A DNA stretch of 64,000 nt from Pelobates cultripes (GCA_933207985.1 OW240918.1:117260497-117324496); one strand, 5' to 3'. Positions 22,740 through 34,217 are shown, numbered from the stretch's first letter. Notes: generated from the sequence alone by a model not told the origin. Program-made: numbers and translations.

Positions 22740-24142
22740 ACCCACACTTAGATAAGCAATGGGTGAAACTGGAAGCCACCTATTTCAGAACCCCGATCTA
22801 CATAATCCCGTGGCACAAGGTAGGACCTTTCCTACTACACCATGGTACACATCCTACCATCACCCCCACGCTCAGACTATGGGCGCACATACGCTTACAT
22901 CAGGACATATCCCCCTATCCTTCACCTCTGTATCCAATCACTCACAACCCCTTGTTCCTTCCTGGAGCAGATGGGAAAATATATAAGCAATATCATAACT
23001 CACAATACTTGTCAGTGGAGGCAGTAATTGAAGGGAATGAAATCAAACCTTTACACAGATTGTTACCGGAGACTGATATCACAGCAATGCAAATGTTTTC
23101 ATACATTCAAATGGTACACTTTTAAAAGAAAGGACACTTGGCTCAGAGGGCACTCCGAGAACTAACACCCTTTGAAAAGTATTGCAAGGGGCACATATTA
23201 AAAAAGAAGCTTATCTCTGTCATGTACACTCTCCTTCTCCCCATACAGCCCAAACACTCTCAGGCCTTCACTTCTGCATGGGAATCGGAGCTCAATATCA
23301 CCATACCACCTGATAGGTGGCGCAAAATCTTTAGAAATATTCACAAAACATCTAGAAACACAGAGACCCAAGAGAGTAACTATAAAAGAATAGTTAGATG
23401 GTATTTGTGATGTATGGACTGTTGGGCTGTGTATGGGTGTGTGAGTGTATGAGTGTATGTATTGTGATGTATGGGCAGTTGGGCAGTTGGGATGTTGTTG
23501 GCTGTGAATGATGCACTTCCTTTCTTTTGGTTCTTTACTTCCTGTTCCTATTGGCAGTTGGTGGAATGTTCGAGGGATTTGAAACCCTGTGTAACAAGGC
23601 AGCAATATGAAGATGCTGTTATATATGTATTAATAAAGTATTAATAAAGTGAGTACTGTTATACAGGAATTATTGGCTGATTTGTACAAAACATCACAGT
23701 ATTATACACCAGCGAGACTAAGAGCCATATTCCCCCAAATAATTTTGATCAACGTTGGAGATGCCATCACCCCTCAGGCACAGCATCACACATCTGGTGG
23801 TCCTGCCCAGAAATACAAACCTCATGGAGGCGCATTTCTAGCCTCATACAGATGATACTGGGGGAAAAACTGACCCCAACCCCAGATTCTTTCATCTTCC
23901 TTCTCCCACCACCAAACTTTCCCAAAGAAAAAGCTCAACTACTCCTACATTTGATAACAGCGGTAAACCAATTGATCCCCATATACTGGAAAAAATCAAA
24001 CCCGCCACCCATTAGAGATTGGATCCAAAGAGTGGAAACCACTAGGAATATGGAGGAAATTTGCTACTCCCTCTCAGACAGATACCACTCTTACACATCT
24101 ATTTGGTCCTGGTGGTGCACGTACCTTCAGCATTCCCCATGA
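22740..24142 (+). pseudogene. L1 ORF2 C-terminal pseudogene
   Basis: The region corresponds to the segment of L1 ORF2 after the RT domain. Visible parts include FTSAWESELNITIPPDRWRK and the RWYYTPARL motif that spans the LTR insertion site. There follow a damaged Cys/His stretch (DAITPQAQHH) and a C-terminal block with LLHLITAVNQLIPIYWK and WSWWCTYL. Several frameshifts occur (near 23130, 23735 and 23850). The RT active site itself is not in this fragment. Confidence 0.8.
23406..23698 (+). mobile_element. solo LTR, 293 bp, with 5-bp target duplication
   Basis: It starts TGTGATGT and ends ACATCACA, perfect 8-bp inverted termini with TG and CA. GTATT is duplicated at 23401-23405 and 23699-23703. 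Two AATAAA signals (ATTAATAAAGTATTAATAAAG, 23627-23650) favour plus orientation. A solo LTR forms when two flanking LTRs recombine and delete the provirus interior. No coding sequence remains, and it does not visibly match the LTR at 20.7 kb. Confidence 0.92.
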
Positions 24143-24433
24143 AGGGGGATCCCACACGCATCCTTGGGCAAGAGGCAATAGCATGGGCAAGCTAACCGAA
24201 GGGGAAAACTTCCAACGTACACTCCATACCATTCTACCAGGGTTATCTTTGTTCTTTGTTTTTGTATTTACTTAAACACATCTTGTTTCACAAACCATAC
24301 AGACAATTGTTATCAACAAATTCTTGCTTTCTATGTATTTGACGCATACAGATAATTGTTACTTCTCAATAGTCTATGTATACAAAACATTTATATCTGT
24401 ACCATGACTTTATGCAAAAAAAAATAAAAAAAA

Positions 24434-25177
24434 TTCTTGATACATTATTGCAATTACCGAAGTTTGGAATTTCTGAGGCTGTAATTAATCATATATATAT
24501 TTTTTTAAATCCTTATTCTATGGTGGCATGTTTTTATGATCTTCACAAAATTCCTAAATCAATATTCATCAGGAATTCCTAAAAATATATATAGACAGCT
24601 CATTTCCAAGGTTCAGAGTAATTAACGCAGTATCACAACATTTTTCTACTATTCCACTGCTCATATAATATCCTCACGTGGGGTCACAACACAAAACTGG
24701 CAGCACAAAATGTTGATGTGATCTCAGCATTGTATAATGGTATAGAAATTTAAGACGAGGAAAAATATAATTGACAACAAGGTATGTTTTGTTATTGTTT
24801 GTTGTTACCATGCCACAGAATATCAAGTGCGTTTGCTTAGTTTTTTACGTATGTGGCAGTGCCCCCTTGTGTACATATTTCAGATAACCATAACAAAACT
24901 TATTATTATTATTAGCATTTATATAGCACCAGCTTATTCCTCATTGCTTTTTACTTAAACAGTGGGAAAACATAACAGCAAGTAAATGACAGATCTTCTA
25001 GCTTGGTACTGTGCCCCCTCACCTGCTCAATAGTGCATTGTGACCTGTACTTGTATCCCTCAATGAGTCAGAGCACTGGAAACAGTGATTTGAGTCATTG
25101 GCCGTGAGGAAGCTTTCACAGTGATGTACATCTGAAGGCTTCCGCACCGGACCACTAAAGATCCAGCCCAGCGTGCC
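24434..25177. other. no gene; short L2 tail only
   Basis: AT-rich DNA. The only recognisable item is the L2 tail at 24900-24965. Confidence 0.45.
24900..24965 (-). mobile_element. L2 tail fragment
   Basis: An ATT repeat is followed by AGCATTTATATAGCACCAGC and a diverged continuation of the shared L2 3' end. Confidence 0.65.
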
Positions 25178-26150
25178 CTCCACTAGTGTAATAGCGGCCT
25201 CTTGTACCCAGGAATCAAATTCAGTCTCCCAGTCTCCCGCACTGTCGCACAAATTTTAATATCTCCCAGAAAAACAAAATTTGTTATTGTGACAAACGCT
25301 CTTTCCCACATACGTTTGCCACAGACTCCTGGAGGAGTGTAGAAGCCGGCCTTCTGCCCACCGACTATGCTGCAGGTCTGGGACACCATTTTAGAGTTAC
25401 CCTTCCCAGCCGCATTTAGTAGTTTTCCCTGGGTGTTCCTAGTTCGGCACTTTCCCTTCATGCGAATGAAACCGAACGCTGGTGGCCGTTCGCATGAACC
25501 AAACTCACGAATAGTCCCAGCGGTACTTAGCTGCGACCACAATGGGACTAAATTCGGCACATGGACTTCGTGGGTTCCCAGTCACCTCAGTGGGACTTAG
25601 CCACGAATGTTATGGAACTGTTTTTGGTATGAGGTGACCATGCGGTTCCCAGACAACTTGGTTCACGGTTTTGAACCACTTTCAAATCTTTAAAATCCAC
25701 CAGGAGAGCGCTTTTTGGAGGGAAAGTATCTGAGACTAAGGGGAACAAACGCTACCTAGGAGCCAGACTGAGCACCCGTATTGTGGTCGCAGGAGCTTCC
25801 AAATGTTGACCGGCAAAAGCACCAAACTCCTACAGGGAGCTCCGCTACAATTATATATTATATTTTTGCGTGCATGGGTCATGCAAGAGTCATAGTAAAG
25901 ACTTGAAAATGAGAAAATGCTTCTAGCATCCTTCCCCCACCACACACTCATGCTAGAAGCATTGTCTGATTTTCATTCCAAAAATACCGAAAATCTTAGT
26001 TGTGTGGTTTGCATTACAAAACTAATTTGCACGGCCCATGCACTCAAAAATATAACATAACAAATTTTGGCATTCCGGGAGATATTAAAGTATGTGTGGG
26101 AGACAGGGAGAGTAAATTCGAATCCTGGAGATTCTTGGCCATTCCAGGTA
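25178..26150. mobile_element. unclassified element bounded by inverted repeats of about 100 bp
   Basis: The left arm (about 25195-25283) contains AATCAAATTCAGTCTCCCAG, TTTTAATATCTCCC and CAAAATTTGTTAT. The right arm (about 26050-26140) holds the reverse complements ACAAATTTTGGCATTCCGG, GGGAGATATTAAA and GAGAGTAAATTCGAATCCTG. A second, internal palindrome, AATGCTTCTAGCAT opposite ATGCTAGAAGCATT, lies at 25917-25965. ATTCGAATCC in the right arm resembles a tRNA B box, so the arms could be two SINE-like units in opposite orientation. The open frames here carry no motif I know. Confidence 0.55.
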
Positions 26151-26544
26151 ACAGCTGATACTGAGGTGACTAGTCCACCTCAATGTTTTAATAACGAGGG
26201 TTTGAAGATCCTAAATAAATCTCCTGGAATAATATACTTAAACGTTGTCAAGCCTATGAGGCCCCTACGCTCATGAGACCCCGGACAACTGCCCAACATG
26301 CCCATGCATTAAGACAGTTCTGTCTGGGAGAATGATATATGGTGTCAATCACAAACAATGAATATTTTGGTTTAAAGGTATGCCTTATATGTATGATATT
26401 CGTTTTAGAGTGGTTTTTGGCTATTGCACTTTTCAAAGCTGCTGCTAATAAGATTTTTTTGAGTTTTCCTGTTTATTTGAAAGTTATATAAAAAATTATT
26501 TTAGTTTCATTTTATTGGTATATTATTATTTTACATCCACTAAC
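26151..26544. other. no recognisable gene
   Basis: No conserved frame and no defined repeat. Confidence 0.4.
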
Positions 26545-27095
26545 TATCAATGGTTGTGATGTACTTGGGGATGCTATGTGTTTCATCCAGGACTGTGGCC
26601 ATAACACTCATCAAGTCCCGATCTCCTTCCTTCTGGCTGGTGTACAGTCTCTGGGTGCTGTATTTCAGGTGAAATCATCCATTCGTGGTGAGTAGTTTCT
26701 GGGTCTTGATTTCCATGGTGTCCAGCATCTCTATTATTATCCCTGCTAGGTATCTGATGACTGGTAGGGCATATGTGCCACTGAGCTGGGACTTCAGGAC
26801 CTGACTGACTCTCTGGAGGTACTTGGATTTTTACTGTCATCATTGCCTCTTCCTTTTGGTTGACATTGGTTATGGTATCCCCAAGTAGCTGTTCTCTATG
26901 TCTCCTATTTAGCCTTCTGGCATTTAAACTCCTTATCAGTCCTGATCAGATTATTTTTGCTTTCATCTGCCCACACTTATCTACTCCAAACAACATTCAC
27001 AACATTCTGATGTCCTTGCTGTACATCCCAATCAGTGAGTCGATGTCCCATTTACTCTAGGCATATAGCTTGAGAGGTCATGCCTGATGGTAGCT
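26545..27095 (-). mobile_element. R2-like LINE fragment, second copy
   Basis: The minus-strand translation, across frames, shows KWDIDSLIGMYSKDI, VDKCGQM, ALPVIRYLAGIII, then FHLKYSTQRLYTSQKEGDRD, which is colinear with the split R2-like element at 19.9-21.6 kb. It covers the end of the RT and the start of the C-terminal part only. Internal deletions (between the LKSQLSG and TYALP-like blocks) and stops are present. Confidence 0.72.
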
Positions 27096-27115
27096 CTATT
27101 CTTAAATATATATAT

Positions 27116-28125
27116 ATAATCAAAGGAATAGCTTGCACTCACGGTCTTGTAGTAGTTAAAAGGCTAAATGTTTATTCAAAAATCTGTTAAAATAATCATA
27201 TCAACGTTTCAGTCCCCGTCCGGGACTTTCTTCAGGATAAAGGATACTTACAAAATAGACAATAGTCATATTTATACCCAAAATAATAAAAATAATGAAC
27301 TTACTCCAAGTGAAGTGATTACCGCTACCAGCGTCCCGCTGAACAAAGTGCGCATGTGCAAAACATTGCTCCGCCTCCACGTGCCGTGATGATGTCGGTT
27401 GCGTTGCCCCAGGGACGAATACAAGCGTCAGTCGCTAGGGCAACAACACAAACAAATCAACGTGGGAAAAGTGCACAGAAAAAACATTAAAGCTACGTTT
27501 TGATTCTTTATGTTCAAAGAGAATCAGAATGAAGACCAACAATTACGTTATTATCAGCATGCAGCATGGTGTATAAAGTGGAGAGAGGTGGGAAGGACAT
27601 TAGAGGAATACTGATGTTTAACTCAAAGTGAAAATGTATGATTTAAAGTGCCAGAGTTAAGACAATTCCATTAGGTGAGCTAATGTATAAAGTGAACATA
27701 GTGTAATCTGGACATAGTTAAAGAGATAGTAGTTACTGTGATAACCAAGCTGTGTTATGTACCGTGAATATGTAATAACCACACTGTATATCCTCATGAC
27801 GTATCAGTCAATTAGATGGACCAGATACTACTAAACATAAATTAATATTCAATACACTGTACAAGAACTTATTAAAAACAAATGCAATATGGGGCTTAAA
27901 GTAAAGAATGATATTAAATAGTTTCATTTAACCCTCGTGGAGCAATGGTGTCCAATTTGAAAATCCAAAATGTCTCTCTGTTAAGCAACTATTTGCCATG
28001 GTTCCCTCCTCACTTAGGTAATGGGACATGGCCAATGCCTAAGAACTTGAGAGCTGATGTTTTTGGTCCAAAAAATGCTTTTCTACTGGCTGATCTGACT
28101 TTCCATCCCTATGGGCTACCTGTAT
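27116..28125 (-). mobile_element. Penelope-like element 3' segment (PLE-A)
   Basis: Read on the minus strand, the segment starts with the end of the Penelope GIY-YIG domain (near 28095-27930: ALKFLGIGHVPLPK, then LNRETFWIFKLDTIAPRGLN) and continues through a 3' UTR to about 27116. The 3' UTR holds the hairpin at 27203-27236 and then GAATAAACATTTAGCC. It meets PLE-B head to head near 28125-28130. Confidence 0.75.
27203..27236 (-). other. hammerhead-core-like hairpin in PLE-A 3' UTR
   Basis: On the minus strand the order is CTGAAGA (27229-27235), two A residues, a GTCCC stem and its complement, one T, then GAAACG (27204-27210). The hammerhead core is CUGANGA, stem II, GAAA, and Penelope-like elements are known to carry such ribozymes. 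The extra bases at the base of stem II depart from the consensus. I could not identify stem I and the cleavage site, so activity is doubtful. Confidence 0.4.
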
Positions 28126-28129
28126 GCTG

Positions 28130-29150
28130 GACCGATGACCCGTGATATGTTCACATTGGGATATTTCCGAATGACATCCAATATCAGTACGGATACTGTA
28201 CAGTACCTTGACCTTGAGATCTCAGTGAAGGATTACAAGATTGCATACAGCCTGTTCAGTAAACCAACGGACCGTAACATCATTTTACACTACGACAGTG
28301 CACACCCTATGGCATTGAAGAAATCACTAAGTCGCAATACATGAGTGTTATTCGCAACAATTCAGATAAAACTGTTATGGAACAGCAGTTGAACAAAATG
28401 ACTGAGAAATTCCTTGCATGGGGATATAGTTACAAAAACCTATTGAAAGCGCTTGACGAGGCCAAAGCTGCCCGCGCCAATAAGGAAGTAAATAAAGCCC
28501 CTAGGATGGTCTTTCCTTTGATGTATAACCAATGATACCGACTATTTCAGAAATATTCACACAGAACTGGAAAATGCTTTCCTGCGACAACACCTTGCCT
28601 AAGGTGTCCAAAGAACCCCCCTTATCTGCTACAGTAGGAATAAGAACCTGCTGGATCTTCTAGTTCACACAGATCCGAACACACACAGCTACGAAAAAAA
28701 TACAGTACAACAGAATCGTGGCAGTGTCGGGTGCCTTGGTTGTGTGACATGTGGGCATATGACGCCCGTACTCACATTGAATCATCCACATAACAATCAA
28801 AGTTATACAATACGTCATACTATTACATACAAAACGCCATTTGTGATTTACAAACTCACTTGTCCGTGTGGACTGGCCTATATAGGCAAAACACAAACAC
28901 CCCTCTCAGGGGTCATCAGTCCAGCATATGGGTAGCCTTTAGGGATGTAAAGTCGGAGAGACATTTTGGATTTTCAAATTGGACACCATTGCTCCACGAG
29001 GGTTAAATGAGACTATTCTTGTCATGACGTTCGGCGTTCTACCGTAATTCCTGACTTCATTGACATTCTGCTCTAGCGTCCGATGTCATCATGTGAAGAT
29101 AAATCTTCGATCTTATATGCCGTCTAGCATGCCATCTTAAATTCTGGCAA
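28130..29150 (+). pseudogene. Penelope-like RT C-terminus, linker and GIY-YIG domain (PLE-B)
   Basis: Penelope-like proteins join a telomerase-like RT to a GIY-YIG endonuclease. In order: YLDLEISVKDYKIAYSLFSK and HPMALKKSLSR (end of RT, 28200-28340), a frameshift near 28340, a linker with KFLAWGYSYKNLLKALDEAK, a Cys-containing stretch (GCVTCGHM), and the GIY-YIG core VIYKLTCPCGLAYIGKT at 28846-28893. The later GIY-YIG helix is deleted, so the frame jumps to the final FSNWTPLLHEGL-type end at 28963-29010. It is inactive. Confidence 0.82.
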
Positions 29151-29529
29151 GTTAGTCTTTTTCATTTAATATAATACACCACAGTCCTTACATAAGTACA
29201 TTATTAATACAAAACATAAATAAAATACCTGTAATACAAAACATAATTAGTATACATCTCTATACCTATTTATATAAAGGTTGTGTCCCAGATAATAAAT
29301 ATGTATCAGAAGGAAAAAAAGGAGGGTGGATCTACTAAAGTAGTAAAAAATATATATATGAACTCCTAAATAAATATATGTCTAATTAAAACATATCTCC
29401 ATTAAAATCTAATAGACTAAAATCCTATATATATATATATTAATACCATAAATTACATAAAAGGGATCATTTCAAAGTCTACGTTTGGTCCTTTTGGGGT
29501 TATAGTATCCAGATTAAAAATCCACTCCA

Positions 29530-31528
29530 AGCTATTGAGACCAGAGAAGGGGAGAGAGGGAAAAAGATCGATGACACCGACTCCCGGGTCACCGCCCTCA
29601 CGAACCAAGTGCAACACCTTACACGCACGGTGACCTCCCTAGAAACACGCCACCGACGGAAAAATCTCAGTATCCGCGGGGCCCCAGAGTCGATAGGCCA
29701 GGAAGTCCTACTTAAGTTTGCCAATGAGGTCCTGCAAGCACTGGGAATTCAGACAGAAGACGAACGGCCACCACTTGTGTCAGCCTTCAGGGTCAGGAAG
29801 GCCCCCACAGCGCCCGCGGACGCACCCCACGATATCATAGTAGTCTCAAGAGACATATCAGTGAAAACCGCTGTTATGGCACGATCTAGATGAAAAACAA
29901 ACCTGGTGATCGCAAACAATAGGATTTCGATATATGATGAGTTACCCTTTACAATCCTCCTTGAACGGCGCAAGTTCATGCCCCTCACCAGGACTCTGCG
30001 AGATCAGGGCATTAACTACCGCTGGGGGCTGTCCGGAACACTGGTGGTACAGCAGGGAGATGCGATACACACCCTGTCGGCCGCTGAAGACCACACAGAG
30101 TTCCTAAAAAGACTCAATATACCAACATCGACCCCCGCGGAGTAGCTCACAACAGGAGACCAGAAAGCAGTGACCCCTAATGCCAAGCAGAAATGAGGAA
30201 ACAGACCCACAGGAGACACGCACCCACTGGGGCGAGAAGACCCCCACATAAAGAGACTCTCGTGTCCACACAGCCTACGTTATCACCGAGGTTCCAGCGT
30301 TTTGCAAGGCCTCAGTAGGTCGTGATGGACTAACAGCAGGACGTATAGAGATCTAACAGGGACAACACAACTCTTCAGTTAACTTAATACCTTTTAATTT
30401 CTCTTTCTTTTAGCTCTGTGAAACCTTATACTACAAGAGCCTCTAACATGCTCTACCGATGAGCCGATATTAACCCCAGAGTCTATTTTAACCAGAGTTT
30501 ATGGTAAAAAAAAATTATTTATTTTTTCTCCTCTTCACAGCAGCCACTGACCCAGAGTTTATCTCATTTCTCTCACACCAGCCACTGACAGACATAGTCA
30601 CCAGGTCTACATTAACCACACGCACCTACTCGGTCCTAAAAGCAGCACTACTCACGTAGGCGTTTAATCTTAAAATGTCTTAGAGATCCCTCAAACTGTT
30701 TATTTTACTCCTCGTAACTAAACTAAAGTTATTAAACATATATTGTTCTTGAATTGTCTGAAACTACCTAAACCAAGTTGTTTAATCAGAATGTCAAACC
30801 TTTGCATAAATCATCAGCAACTAGTTATTCTGCATATTTTATATAAGAAAAGCCAGAATAATGAATGCATGTCTGATAGTCCTGTTGCTGCTTCACTATA
30901 CCTCAAGTCTGTTATATTCTTTTGGAAAATCACGCTGCAGCATAATAATAATATTAGAGACGCAGAGCAGTGATAAGGGTCCTTCAATGTTACTTTAACC
31001 GTGCCATGATATGTCTGTTTTATCCTAACCCTGATCCCGCCTAGCAAATAATATGACTCAAAGAAATCTTTGCGTATATACACACTTGCATCCACTCAGA
31101 ACGTAGGTTTAGACCGAAATATTTTGTTTTGATTTAGGCTTGTTGCCCACCGACGCTACCTATTTCTTAACTGTACTAACCTATAAACAAAATGCAAAGA
31201 CAGAATCTAGAACTAGCCTGTATTGCTCACTGGAATGTTCATATATACATGATCTATGATGTCAGCAACTAGCCAATATGCCGAACAAGCCTAGTTAAAG
31301 CTTGAACACTCTCTAAAGTTGCTTACTTAAGCTGATTGTATTGCCTAACATTGTTTTAAAAATATGTGCAGTTAAACGACAACCTGTATACTAAAAAATT
31401 GTGCACTGTTATTGCATACCCCATTGTGATAATGTAATGGAACTAGCGTGTGGAGTGCCGTTGGGGCACCACATGCATGTCTGTTCAACCCATATGCACC
31501 GCAAAAATAAAGAATTAAAAAAAAAAAA
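29530..31528 (+). mobile_element. L1-derived insert with ORF1 and 3' region but no ORF2
   Basis: This 2.0-kb insert begins inside ORF1 coding sequence and ends with CAAAAATAAAGAATT and a poly-A run, flanked by a target duplication of up to 14 bp. After ORF1 stops at 30145 the remaining 1.38 kb contains no RT or endonuclease motif on either strand. The structure resembles HAL1-type half-L1 elements known from mammals. Alternatively, ORF2 was lost by internal deletion. Confidence 0.78.
29531..30145 (+). pseudogene. L1 ORF1 protein, 5'-truncated, one in-frame stop
   Basis: L1 ORF1 encodes an RNA-binding chaperone with a coiled coil, an RRM and a C-terminal domain. The frame is open from the first bases of the insert. 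A short coiled-coil end (RVTALTNQVQHLTRTVTSLE) leads into the RRM start (NLSIRGAPES), then VSAFRVRK, ISIYDELPFTILLERRK and a C-terminal domain with GINYRWGLSGTLVV. A single TGA at 29891-29893 interrupts it. The good preservation suggests a younger insertion than the surrounding PLE-C. Confidence 0.85.
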
Positions 31529-32869
31529 TCCACTCCATCTCCTTTCTATCTAGTTTAAAATTAATATCGCCCACCCTCCCCACCCCAATGTGTAGACACT
31601 TTTTCAGTAGCACAAAATTTGAGATATCTACTATTATCATTGTGGTGTTGAGCGAAATGCTTAGAAATATTGTGGTTAAGGAATTTCTTATTGATGTTGT
31701 TAATGTGTTCTCTAATTCTCACTTTTAACATGCGAGATGTTTCCCCCACGTATTGATACCCACATGGGCAAGTTAGTCGATAAATCACGTATTTCGTACT
31801 ACATTTGATCAAAGATTTGATTTTATACTCTTTGCTAGTTTGAAAGGATTTAAAGCTGTGAGTTTTCTTTTCATAGTTTTGCACCCCTTACAATGCCCAC
31901 AATAATGAAATCCCTCAGAATTCATAAAACTTTTTTAATTATACTTTTTGTCTAAAAAAACTAGATGTTAAAAGGTGTTTAAAATTTCTAGCCCCTCTAA
32001 AAATCAATCATGGTTTTGATCCTACAAATTCTATTATATCATGGTCCTTTTAAAACATTGAACATCCCTTACTGCTATAAAAAAAAATAACAGCAAGAGA
32101 GTGCACCAATCAGTCATTGGGGTATAGACTAGAGATTTATGGGTCACACCTGCCCACCATTGTCAGGGTAACTTCAACATGATAACAGGCCATGTGTTCA
32201 GGGGAAAATCATATATTAAATACAATAAGCAATAAAAAAAAAAAGAATGCACAAAGAATTGTGAAGAAACATGTATATTCTGGACTGGAATATGACATTA
32301 AATACTGCACACCTTGGGTCACACAGGTTGTAGGTTGGAGCGTGATGACGTAAGGTGCTCGCGGGCATCTGTGGTCGAACCCAGCTTTCGATGGCGGCTA
32401 TCCTGTTTCAACTCTGAGCAACTTTGAGCAAGATACGAATTTCCCCTCCCTACCCCTGTCTCTGACAAAATCTGTTCTTCCCAACCCACATACCTCCTTT
32501 CCTCCAGAACTCCAAATACCTAAGAACCCACAAATACCTATCGCAGCTCTGCTGATTGTCTCCAAATGGGTACTTCAGTGCGAGGCACGACGGAGTACAC
32601 AGTCAGAAGCGATTCCCAAGAGGAAGTAAGTCTTGGTGGATGACGCGAGGAAACACGTTTTTACCACGAGGAAGGGAAGCACTGTGGTAGACGTGAGGAT
32701 AAGCAAGTGTCACAAATTAGAGATTTACCTTATGCCGCGAACGCAGTAAATGCCGATAGAAACACGGCCTGAGGAAAGCAGGCAAGTGTGAATGGTGGCG
32801 CTGATGAAACTGCCTCATAGAAAATTACACAAGAACTGTGAGTAGCTCCTTTGGAGCGTTAAGATTTTG

Positions 32870-33330
32870 GAAAGGGAGGAGGTAAGAAAAAGGATAAATG
32901 AAGAAGAGAGAGGGAAAAGGGGAGAAAAGTAAGGAGATTCTAAAATATGCTTTTTTTCTGTTTAAAATGGAATTTTTCTAAGTGCACGTATTTGCTTAAG
33001 TAATAGTCTGTCATAAAAAGAAAGGAGAAGATTAAGGGAAAGGGAAAGGAAAAGAGGGAAAGAGGGGGCGGTAGAAAGAGGGAAGAGACAAAGAAAAAGA
33101 GAAGGAGGAAAAAAGAGGAGAAAGAGAAGAAGGCAGAAAGGAGGAAAAGGGCAAGAAGGAAGGAAAAGAAAAGAAGTGGAAAGAAGAAACAAGGAAAAAA
33201 AATATAATAGAAGGAGAAATAAGAAAAAAGTGAAAAAGAAAAGGGGAAAAGAGAGGGAAAAAATACATATAATAAATAAATAAAAGAAGAAAAACTAAAT
33301 AAAAAGAGGGAAAAATTACAAATGGCTCAA
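32870..33330 (+). repeat. polypurine (GGAAA/GAAAA) tract
   Basis: The plus strand is almost entirely A and G for over 400 bases (for example GGGAAAGGGAAAGGAAAAG near 33035). Apparent long frames on the minus strand rich in Phe, Ser, Leu and Pro are artefacts of this composition. It lies upstream of L1 ORF1. Confidence 0.9.
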
Positions 33331-33699
33331 AAAAAAAAATCCTTATCCCTGATAAAAACAAATCTATTAACCTATTCTGTTTTCCCAAAACTCACGAAAC
33401 ATCTAAAATAAGTCAAAGGAAATCATTAGAACCTAACAAAGATCAAACAGGGTACTCTGATGAAACATCACATGAGGAAGAGCAAATGATTTATCCACCT
33501 CTTTCCCATGACTCTTATTACTAATGATGGACAATCTATATACAGAAATAAAAAGTGATTAAGATTCCAATACATTGGAATTAAAAAATTAAGTATCTTC
33601 TGTAACTCAGAAATTAGCACTACAAGCGGATCTTTACGAAATTTCAAAATGACATCATGGAAATTCAAACAGAGAATCTTTAAATTAAATCAAAAATTC

Positions 33700-34217
33700 A
33701 AGCTTTGGAATAAAAAATATCAGATCTGGAAGACAAATCTGAAAAAAATCTGAAAATAAGAGGGATTCCTGAAAGTGTAAAAAAACAACTGGAAACGTAT
33801 TTAATAGATATTTTTTCTACAATAACAGATTTATCCTCATATGGGGCACATCCCCTAGAGAGATATCATACATTAAGGAAGCCGAGAAACTTATCAGCTC
33901 CAAGAGATACTATGGTGAGATTTGCAAATTATCACATGAAAGACACAATCATGAAACAAATCAGGAAAAATTCACAGAAACATGAGAAATATAAAGACAT
34001 ATTTTTTTTCTTAGATATCTCAGCAGCTACCCTAGAAGGAAGAAGGCAATTTCATGACATAACATCGATTCTAAGACTAAAGAAGATACGTTATCAATGG
34101 GAATTCCCAACCAGACTAATAATAAAACATGAAGAAAGACTACATACCGGTAATTTCCTTGATCCTGTACAAGCAAAGGAACAACTGATCAGATGGAATC
34201 TCTTTACAGAAACCTAA
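33700..34217 (+). pseudogene. L1 ORF1 pseudogene, RRM and C-terminal domain
   Basis: Across frames one reads NLKIRGIPESV (RRM start, near 33750), then a clean stretch from 33912: MVRFANYHMKDTIMKQIRK, ISAATLEGRRQFHDITSIL and YQWEFPTRLIIKHEERL up to a stop at 34215-34217. This order matches L1 ORF1 from the RRM to the end of the C-terminal domain. The N-terminal part is too degraded to read. Confidence 0.75.

Larger units (their letters stand above)
22740..24433 (+). mobile_element. L1 (Tx1/L1-like) 3' part, split by a solo LTR
   Basis: A 5'-truncated L1 carries the C-terminal end of ORF2, a short 3' UTR and an A-rich tail. It sits directly after another L1 3' end. It is interrupted at 23406-23698 by a solo LTR, and the reading frame resumes at the same codon position when the LTR and one target duplication copy are removed. 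Confidence 0.85.
29160..32080 (-). mobile_element. Penelope-like element PLE-C, split by an L1-derived insert
   Basis: Two blocks, 32080-31529 and 29529-29160, read as one minus-strand element when the insert at 29530-31528 is removed. The shared AAAAATCCACTCCA lies at 29516-29529 and 31524-31537, the A part being ambiguous with the insert's poly-A. The joining codons keep one frame across the insertion site. AT microsatellites lie in the 3' UTR near 29425-29442. PLE-C differs from PLE-A and PLE-B in sequence and is a separate family. Confidence 0.82.
29480..32080 (-). pseudogene. PLE-C linker and GIY-YIG endonuclease pseudogene
   Basis: Minus-strand order: a linker piece with RGARNFKHLLTSS (near 32000), the zinc-type motif GFHYCGHCKGC near 31886-31915, then the endonuclease core YVIYRLTCPCGYQYVGETSR and VRIREHINN at 31680-31800, and the C-terminal EWIFNLDTITPKGPNVDFEM split by the insert. 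The N-terminal RT is absent from this copy. Stops and frameshifts lie in the linker and before the C-terminal block. Confidence 0.82.

Noticed and set aside
26050..26140. tRNA gene
   Set aside because: Only a B-box-like stretch is present. No cloverleaf, A box or acceptor stem could be built.
32962..33388. Phe/Ser/Pro-rich minus-strand frames up to 118 codons
   Set aside because: They are produced by the polypurine tract of the L1.
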